DNA from: DATBLE01 sp963841405
GTDB taxonomy: Bacteria > Actinomycetota > Thermoleophilia > Gaiellales > Gaiellaceae
Length of the DNA stretch: 64,000 nucleotides
Assembly (NCBI GenBank): GCA_963841405.1
Contig: CAWJCM010000007.1
Coordinates: 744,001 to 808,000 of the forward strand
Direction of reading: 5' to 3'
Shown: positions 58,742 to 64,000 of the stretch, one piece after another
Numbering within the stretch: position 1 is the stretch's first letter
How the letters are laid out: every line of letters starts with the position of its first letter
Translations under genes and position numbers: made by a program
Notes under the pieces: generated by a model
Seen by the model: only the letters and a program-made list of their open reading frames with translations
Told to the model about the DNA's origin: nothing
Database searches by the model: none

Positions 58742-60972
58742 CGCTCTCGCTCGGAACGCTCATCGCCGGAGCGTGGCCGTTCGGCGCCTCCCCGTCGCGG
58801 AGTGTCCCGGTTCGGGCGTCGGCGGACGCGTACGTGTCGGCCGACCGACCGCGGGCGAACTTCGGCGCCGCGCACGAGCTCCGCGTCGCCGGCACGGGCT
58901 CGCGTGCCTACATCGCCTTCACGCTTCCGAGGCTCTCCCCTGGGCTCGCGGTCGCGCAGTTGCGCGTCTTCGTCCAGCAGCCGGCGGCGTCCGGGTTCAC
59001 GGTGCAGGCCGCGGCTGGACGATGGGCCGAGCGTACGATTCGCTTCCGCGGGGCGCCTGCGCCGGGCGGCCTCTCGATCGGCTCCGGCCCGCTGACCACC
59101 CGCGGCTGGCGCGACGTGGACGTCACAGCGCTCATGCACGGGCGCTCAACGACGCTCGTGCTCTCCGCACCGGGCGGAACCCTCGCGATCGCGAGCCGGG
59201 AGAGTCGCCAGGCGCCGCAGCTCGTCCTGACCGGCGGCACTCCCCAGCCGACGTTGCCGATCCGGGCAGCGGTGTACTACGACTGGTACCCGGAGGCCTG
59301 GCAGCAGCGAGGAGTGGCCCGGTACAGTCACTACACGCCGTCGCTCGGCCTGTACGACTCGGGCGACCGGAGCGTCGTTGCCGAGCACGTCGCGGCGATG
59401 CGGTACGCGAACCTCGACGCCGCCATCGTCTCCTGGTGGGGCAGGGGGACGCCGTCCGACGTGCGCCTCCCGCAGCTGCTCGCCGCCGCTCCCAACGACT
59501 TCCGCTGGGCGGTCTACTACGAACCGGAGGGGACGGGCGACCCCTCGCCGGAGACGATCCGAAACGACCTGCTCTACATCCGCGACCACCTCGCGTCGAG
59601 CCCTGGCTACCTGCGTGTCGGAGGCCGGTTCGTCGTCTTCGCCTACGGCAGCGGCCCGGACGGCTGCGGGATGGTGAACCGGTGGAAGGAGGCGAACACG
59701 GTCGGCGCCTACGTCGTCCTCAAGGTCTTCCCCGGCTACCGCACCTGTCCGGCCCGGCCCGACGGCTGGCACCAGTACGGACCCGGGCAGCCGGAGGACG
59801 ACCACTCTCCGTGGGCGTACACGATCAGCCCGGGCTTCTACCTCGCGAGCGAGTCCGCGGAGCGGCTGCCCCGCGACCTCTCCACCTGGCGGAAGGCGAT
59901 TCGGGACATGGTCGGATCGGGGGCGAGCTTCCAGCTCATCACCACTTTCAACGAGTGGGGCGAGGGCACCGCCGTCGAGAGCGCCGACGAGTGGCAAACC
60001 TCGTCCGGTTACGGAACGTACCTCGACGCCCTGCACGAGCTGATGCCGGTCCGGCCACCCGTGCCACCCGCGCCATCCGCGCCAGCTGCGCCGTCGAGCT
60101 CGAACTCGAAGGACCCGGTGATCGCCGCCGCCGGCGACATCGCCTGCGACCCTGCTTCCGGGTTCTTCAACCGCGGGCGCGGCAACGGCTCGAACTGTGC
60201 CCAGGCGCAGACGGCGGCACTGCTGCGACCGAATCTCGCCGCCGTGCTGACGCTCGGGGACACGCAGTACGAGGACAACCAGTACGGGAAATTCATGGCG
60301 TCGTTCGGCCTGAGCTGGGGCAAGTTCAAGAACCTGATCCGGCCCGCGATCGGCAACCACGAGTACCTGACCCCACGTGCCGCGGGCTATTTCCAGTACT
60401 TCGGGAGTGCAGCGGGGAACCCCAACAACGGCTGGTACAGCTACGACCTCGGCAAGTGGCACCTGATCTCGCTCAACTCCCAGTGCGGCTTCATCGGCGG
60501 CTGCGGGTCGGGGTCGCCGGAGGAGCGGTGGCTCAGCGCGGATCTCGCAGCGCACCCCGCCCGGTGCACGCTCGCCTACTGGCACGAGCCGCGCTTCTCC
60601 TCCGGCGAGCACGGCGACGCCCTGCAGATGGGCACGATCTGGAACGTCCTCGCCGCGGCGCACGCCGACATCGTCCTGTCCGGGCACAACCACGACTACG
60701 AGCGCTTCGACCCACTGGGCGCCTCTCCGCCGGTTCCGCACAGGTTCCAGGACCCGACGCCCGCTCCCGACGGGATCCGCGAGTTCGTCGTCGGTACCGG
60801 GGGACGCAACCACTACGGGTTCGACCACCCGCCCCTGGCCGGCGAGGTCGTCCGAAACTCGACCACCTACGGCGTCCTCGAGCTGACGCTGCACTCGACG
60901 AGCTACGACTGGCGCTTCGTTCCGGTCGCGGGCGCCGGGTTCACCGACGCCGGCTCGGCGTCCTGCAATTGA
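58681..60972 (+). CDS. Secreted DNRLRE - GH99-like - metallophosphatase fusion
   Basis: 763 residues from GTG 58681, which directly precedes a signal peptide (LGALGVSAALAAGLALSLG). The same frame is open back to GTG 58501, overlapping the previous stop, but its third-codon bias there is poor. Domains: DNRLRE/CBM96-like (about 40-185), GH99-like (190-455; AAVYYDWYPEAW, VSWWGRGTP, VYYEPEGTGDP, FNEWGEGTAVESA), a Pro/Ala/Ser linker, and calcineurin-like phosphoesterase (478-760; AAAGDIACDP, LTLGDTQYED, IGNHEYL, SGHNHDYERF). It joins in one chain the two hydrolases encoded separately elsewhere in the locus, strong evidence that both act on one substrate. Confidence 0.87.
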   Translation: MGRGPSLGALGVSAALAAGLALSLGTLIAGAWPFGASPSRSVPVRASADAYVSADRPRANFGAAHELRVAGTGSRAYIAFTLPRLSPGLAVAQLRVFVQQPAASGFTVQAAAGRWAERTIRFRGAPAPGGLSIGSGPLTTRGWRDVDVTALMHGRSTTLVLSAPGGTLAIASRESRQAPQLVLTGGTPQPTLPIRAAVYYDWYPEAWQQRGVARYSHYTPSLGLYDSGDRSVVAEHVAAMRYANLDAAIVSWWGRGTPSDVRLPQLLAAAPNDFRWAVYYEPEGTGDPSPETIRNDLLYIRDHLASSPGYLRVGGRFVVFAYGSGPDGCGMVNRWKEANTVGAYVVLKVFPGYRTCPARPDGWHQYGPGQPEDDHSPWAYTISPGFYLASESAERLPRDLSTWRKAIRDMVGSGASFQLITTFNEWGEGTAVESADEWQTSSGYGTYLDALHELMPVRPPVPPAPSAPAAPSSSNSKDPVIAAAGDIACDPASGFFNRGRGNGSNCAQAQTAALLRPNLAAVLTLGDTQYEDNQYGKFMASFGLSWGKFKNLIRPAIGNHEYLTPRAAGYFQYFGSAAGNPNNGWYSYDLGKWHLISLNSQCGFIGGCGSGSPEERWLSADLAAHPARCTLAYWHEPRFSSGEHGDALQMGTIWNVLAAAHADIVLSGHNHDYERFDPLGASPPVPHRFQDPTPAPDGIREFVVGTGGRNHYGFDHPPLAGEVVRNSTTYGVLELTLHSTSYDWRFVPVAGAGFTDAGSASCN

Positions 60973-60979
60973 GCGACAG

Positions 60980-61864
60980 ATGCGCGCGCTGGTCGCAACC
61001 ATCTTCACGGGGCTCGTAGCGGCGACCGCCGTCCAGGCGGCGCGGACGGACGTAGAGACGTCCGGGATCTACGCCGTCGGCGTCGCCGACCGGAAGCTGG
61101 TCAAGCTCGTCGAGGACCCGATCGGCGAAGGCGCGCCGATCGCGCCGTCGTGGGCGGGCGACGCGGGCTCGATCGTCTTCGCGCGGCTCCCCTGCGACGG
61201 GTGCGCGTCCGAGATCCGGCGGGTGCCGGCGCGCGGCCAAAGCGACGGCCTCGGCGTCGTGATCGCGAACGGCCTCTCGCCCAGCGTCTCCGCCACGGGA
61301 AGGGTCGTCTTCGTCGGGTTCGACCGCGGGCTCTACGTCGTCCCGCTGCGCGGCGGGCAGGTCCGCCGGGTGCTCGCGCCCCGGCCCGGCGCGCCTGCAG
61401 TCGACCAGCCGAACGTGTCGCGGGACGGGCGCCGCGTGGTATTCGTGCGCCACGACCTCCGTGGTCGCGGCTGGATCGAGACCATGAGGATGGACGGAAG
61501 CGGGCGGCGACGGGTGACCCGGGCGGGCGGATACGCCAACCCAGCCTGGTCGCCGGACGGCCGCCGGCTCGCGTTCGCCCGGCAGGATGCAACCGGAAGG
61601 TGGGGGATCTGCGTGACGGAGGCGGACGGCAGCGGCTTCCGAATGATCCGCCACGTCGCGGCCAGCGACAGCTATCCGGCCTGGTCACCGGACGGACGCC
61701 GGCTTGCATTCGTGCGCGAGCTCCGTTTCGGCCACGCGCTCTACGTCGTCAACGTCGACGGCTCCGGACTTCGCAGATTGACTCCTCCGTCGGTCGACGC
61801 GATCGAGCCGGCGTGGTCACCGCACGGCGACCGGATCGCCTTCGTCGTGAACGGCGGCGACTGA
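60980..61864 (+). CDS. Secreted TolB-like beta-propeller protein 1
   Basis: 294 residues; signal peptide (1-20). Repeated WD40/TolB-type blades are marked by NPAWSPDGRRLAFAR, YPAWSPDGRRLAFVR and EPAWSPHGDRIAFV. A CDGC pair lies near residue 72. It follows the triple-fusion gene by 7 nt and is probably the last gene of the long operon. It converges with a paralogous propeller gene. Confidence 0.82.
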   Translation: MRALVATIFTGLVAATAVQAARTDVETSGIYAVGVADRKLVKLVEDPIGEGAPIAPSWAGDAGSIVFARLPCDGCASEIRRVPARGQSDGLGVVIANGLSPSVSATGRVVFVGFDRGLYVVPLRGGQVRRVLAPRPGAPAVDQPNVSRDGRRVVFVRHDLRGRGWIETMRMDGSGRRRVTRAGGYANPAWSPDGRRLAFARQDATGRWGICVTEADGSGFRMIRHVAASDSYPAWSPDGRRLAFVRELRFGHALYVVNVDGSGLRRLTPPSVDAIEPAWSPHGDRIAFVVNGGD

Positions 61865-61894
61865 GGTGCGCGCCCGCCCGGCCCTCCGTTCCGC

Positions 61895-62788
61895 TCAGCC
61901 GATCCGGCCGACGAACAGGAGCTCGTTCCGCGGCGACCAGCTCGGCTGCAGCGTCGCGACGACCCCGGGCGGCAAGGCCACCTGCCGCGCGCCGCGTCCA
62001 TCGGGGCGCACGATCCAGATCCACGACGAGAGGCCGGTCTGGCGGACGAAGGCGAGCCGGCGTCCGTCCGGCGACCACGTGGGCTGTGTGTCGCTCGAGC
62101 CGGAGCGGAGGCAGCGGACGGCGCTTCCAGCGAGCGAGCCGATGCAGAGCTGCCAGCGTCCGTTCGGCTGTTGCCGCGCGAATGCCAGCCGGCGTCCGTC
62201 CGGCGACCAGGCGGGGTCGACCGCGGAGCGCGGACCGCTCGTCACCTGCTGAAGACCCGCGCCGTCGCCACGAGCGGTGAACACCTGCCAGCTCGTCGCC
62301 GTCAGCTGACGAGCGAACGCAAGCCGGCCGCCGCCCGGCTGCCACCTCGGCGTGGCGTTCGCGAGCCCCCCGCGGACGATCACTTTCGGACGCGACAGAG
62401 CCTTGCTCGTGATCGCGATCGCGCCATCCGGCCTGACGAACACGACGCGGCCGTCCGGCGCCCAGGTCGGCTGGAAGCCCGGGGCGACCCCACGTCCCTG
62501 CCAGTTGCCGGCGCCGACAGTGGCCACGCGGATCGTCGTCGAGCAGTAGTGGCAGGACGTCTGTGCGAACGCGAGGCGCATGCCGCTGCGCGAGAGCGCC
62601 GGCGAGTACGCGAGCGCGTCCTCCTGCGTCGGCTGGTTGTGCGTGAGCTGGCGAAGCTTTCCGGTCGCGACGTTCAGGAGGTAGACGTTCGTCGTCGCCG
62701 CCCCGTGCGTCGTCCGGAGCGGGGTCGCGTCGGCCCCGGCGGGGATTGCCCAGGCGATCACCGCCGCAACCGCCGCGGCATGCCGCAT
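61895..62788 (-). CDS. Secreted TolB-like beta-propeller protein 2
   Basis: 297 residues from ATG 62788, which overlaps the stop of the response-regulator gene upstream (TGATG). Signal peptide (1-20), then blades with QPTWAPDGRVVFVR, DPAWSPDGRRLAFAR and QPTWSPDGRRLAFVR. A CHYC pair lies at a position matching CDGC in its convergent paralogue. It may be co-expressed with the two-component genes, so a signal-sensing accessory role is possible (inference). Confidence 0.82.
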   Translation of the reverse strand: MRHAAAVAAVIAWAIPAGADATPLRTTHGAATTNVYLLNVATGKLRQLTHNQPTQEDALAYSPALSRSGMRLAFAQTSCHYCSTTIRVATVGAGNWQGRGVAPGFQPTWAPDGRVVFVRPDGAIAITSKALSRPKVIVRGGLANATPRWQPGGGRLAFARQLTATSWQVFTARGDGAGLQQVTSGPRSAVDPAWSPDGRRLAFARQQPNGRWQLCIGSLAGSAVRCLRSGSSDTQPTWSPDGRRLAFVRQTGLSSWIWIVRPDGRGARQVALPPGVVATLQPSWSPRNELLFVGRIG

Positions 62789-63432
62789 CACTGGCGGCGC
62801 CCGATTGCCGTTCGCCCCGTCCACGATGCGAGTCCGTGCTCGTAGGCCCAGCGTGCGGCCTCGGTCCTGTTGGACACGCCTAGCTTGCGGTAGACGTGCG
62901 TCAGGTGGAACTTGACCGTCTTCTCGCTCACCCAGAGCTCCTTCGCGATCGCCCTGTTCGGCAGTCCGCGGGCGGCAGCGCTAAGGGTTGTCAGCTCCCG
63001 CTCGGTGAGGCCGAAGCTCGCGAGGCCGTCCGCGTCGTCACCGATCGCAAACGGGACGGCGTGCGGGGCTTCCGCCTCTGCCAGGACACGCAGCGCGTGC
63101 GGCAGGTCCGCCGGGTCGATGCTCTTCGCGATATAGCCGCTCGCACCGCGCACGAGCGCCTCTTCGATCACGTCTTGCGCGGTCGAGACCGAGAGCATCA
63201 CGACCCTCACCCTGGGATGGTGTGCGCGGATCCAGTCGAGGCAGTCGAGCCCGCCCGCAGCCGGGATTCTCAGGTCGAGCAGGACGAGGTCGGGGTCCGT
63301 CCGGCGGACGAGCTGGAGCGCCTCGCTCGACGACTGCGCCTCCCCGACCACCTCGAAGCCTTCCGACTCTTCGAGCACGCGCCGGATACCGACCAGAACC
63401 AGCGGATGGTCGTCCGCCAGCAGAACTCTCAT
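62788..63432 (-). CDS. NarL/FixJ-family response regulator 3
   Basis: 214 residues from ATG 63432, with GGGAGAGG upstream; a longer in-frame start lacks support. Receiver (1-120) with VLLADDHPLVLVGI, LVLLDLRIPAAGG and GYIAKSID; LuxR helix-turn-helix (about 145-205) with LTERELTTLSAAARGLPNRA and KTVKFHLTHVYRKL. It follows a histidine kinase gene by about 96 nt and is likely its partner. All phosphotransfer residues are present. Confidence 0.92.
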   Translation of the reverse strand: MRVLLADDHPLVLVGIRRVLEESEGFEVVGEAQSSSEALQLVRRTDPDLVLLDLRIPAAGGLDCLDWIRAHHPRVRVVMLSVSTAQDVIEEALVRGASGYIAKSIDPADLPHALRVLAEAEAPHAVPFAIGDDADGLASFGLTERELTTLSAAARGLPNRAIAKELWVSEKTVKFHLTHVYRKLGVSNRTEAARWAYEHGLASWTGRTAIGRRQ

Positions 63433-63528
63433 TTTTGCCTCTCCCTTTGACTCTAGGCCGCGTCGTCCGTGCGCCCCTTCACTCATTTTACCCAGGTCGC
63501 GGCGTTTTTCGAGCCACGCGTTCGATCG

Positions 63529-64000
63529 TCAGCCGTGAGATCGCGACGGCGCCTTCCGCGATCGCGGCGACTCCTCGACCCGTCCTGCCGGGACGACCGC
63601 CGTGATCGTCGTCGGCCCGCCGCGCTGGCTCGCGATGTCGATCGTGCCGCCCAGGAGGCTCACGCGCTCGGCCATCCCTGGCAGGCCCATCCTCCCCTGT
63701 CTCACGGCGCGCCCGGGCGTCCGTTTCGGCGCGAAGCCCTTGCCGTTGTCGCGGATGCGCAGACGCGCATGCCTCTTCTGGACGCGTACGGAGACCGAGA
63801 CCCGGCTGGCGCACGCGTGCCGGTGGGTGTTCGTCAACGCCTCGGTGAGCACACGGAAGAGGGCGATGCGCTGGGACCGGGTCAAAAGCGACGGGTCGCC
63901 GGTCATGCTGACGGTGGCCGTGATCCCCGTGTCGCGGGAGTACTCGCGAACGTATTCGCGGACGACCTGCTCGAACTTCGCCTCCACCAGGGAAGGCACT
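63529..64000 (-). CDS. NarX/DesK-type sensor histidine kinase (N-terminus outside window)
   Basis: The C-terminal 156 residues are visible. The HATPase domain has FRVLTEALTNTHRHA (N-box), RIRDNGKGFAP (G1) and GLPGMAERVSLLGG (G2), typical of the LuxR-partner kinases with HisKA_3 dimerisation. The phospho-His and any sensor domain lie beyond the right edge. It is oriented with the response regulator and TolB-like gene, so these three probably form one operon. Confidence 0.88.
   Translation of the reverse strand, partial: VPSLVEAKFEQVVREYVREYSRDTGITATVSMTGDPSLLTRSQRIALFRVLTEALTNTHRHACASRVSVSVRVQKRHARLRIRDNGKGFAPKRTPGRAVRQGRMGLPGMAERVSLLGGTIDIASQRGGPTTITAVVPAGRVEESPRSRKAPSRSHG

Noticed and set aside
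1..64000. CRISPR arrays or phage structural modules
   Set aside because: No regularly spaced repeat-spacer series and no capsid, portal, terminase or integrase sequence was found; the repeats seen are pairs or domain duplications.

Overview
The window is very GC-rich with strong G/C third-codon bias. It has short intergenic gaps, many ATGA/GTGA gene overlaps, a BTAD/AfsR-type regulator, NarL-type two-component genes and a DasR-like GlcNAc regulon. Together these suggest a Gram-positive actinobacterium, perhaps a Thermoleophilia-type soil lineage; this is an inference from gene style, not a marker-gene result. Single-base frame breaks in otherwise well-preserved genes (near 13815, 41975, 42115 and 28620) suggest either recent decay or draft/MAG sequence errors.

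Layout. (1) 1-9302 is an amino-sugar (chitobiose/GlcNAc/MurNAc) catabolic regulon. A SIS-domain sugar-phosphate enzyme (cut by the window edge), nagA and murQ run leftwards. A GntR/UTRA regulator, an ABC sugar importer (binding protein, two permeases, ATPase) and a GH20 hexosaminidase run rightwards. DasR-like TGGT-N4-ACCA operators lie in both control regions, and a GTGCCAGGCAC repeat pair sits between the permease genes. (2) 9505-16970 holds a lamin-tail/WxL-like secreted protein pair, a small secreted protein, a frameshifted AfsR-type regulator and a beta-propeller protein. (3) 17113-27611 is bounded by tRNA-Arg(CCU) and a degenerate copy of the 3' part of that tRNA with about 100 bp of its flank. 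Inside are a complete IS701-family element, a universal stress protein, a five-gene Hyf/complex-I-like membrane complex whose [NiFe] and proximal-cluster cysteines are all replaced (Ehr-type), and a pyrophosphatase homologue lacking key catalytic aspartates. (4) 27612-29077 is a scrapyard of gene fragments. (5) 29078-63432 is a large surface-protein and surface-glycan region.

In the surface region the same modules are shuffled repeatedly: GH99-like hydrolase, calcineurin-like metallophosphatase, PF04185 phosphoesterase, DNRLRE/CBM96-like, FnIII and concanavalin-like. A near-continuous array from 43628 to 61864, mostly with 4-nt overlaps, joins a response regulator, a pseudo-receiver protein, a GT2-GtrA-HprK-like fusion, a GT39 transferase, a phospholipase-C-like enzyme, a membrane protein with a zinc-ribbon tail, GH99-like and metallophosphatase enzymes, a sugar nucleotidyltransferase and a cupin. 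This reads as a co-regulated system for making and trimming a surface glycan, probably mannose-containing. A second NarL regulator and its histidine kinase (cut by the right edge) close the window.
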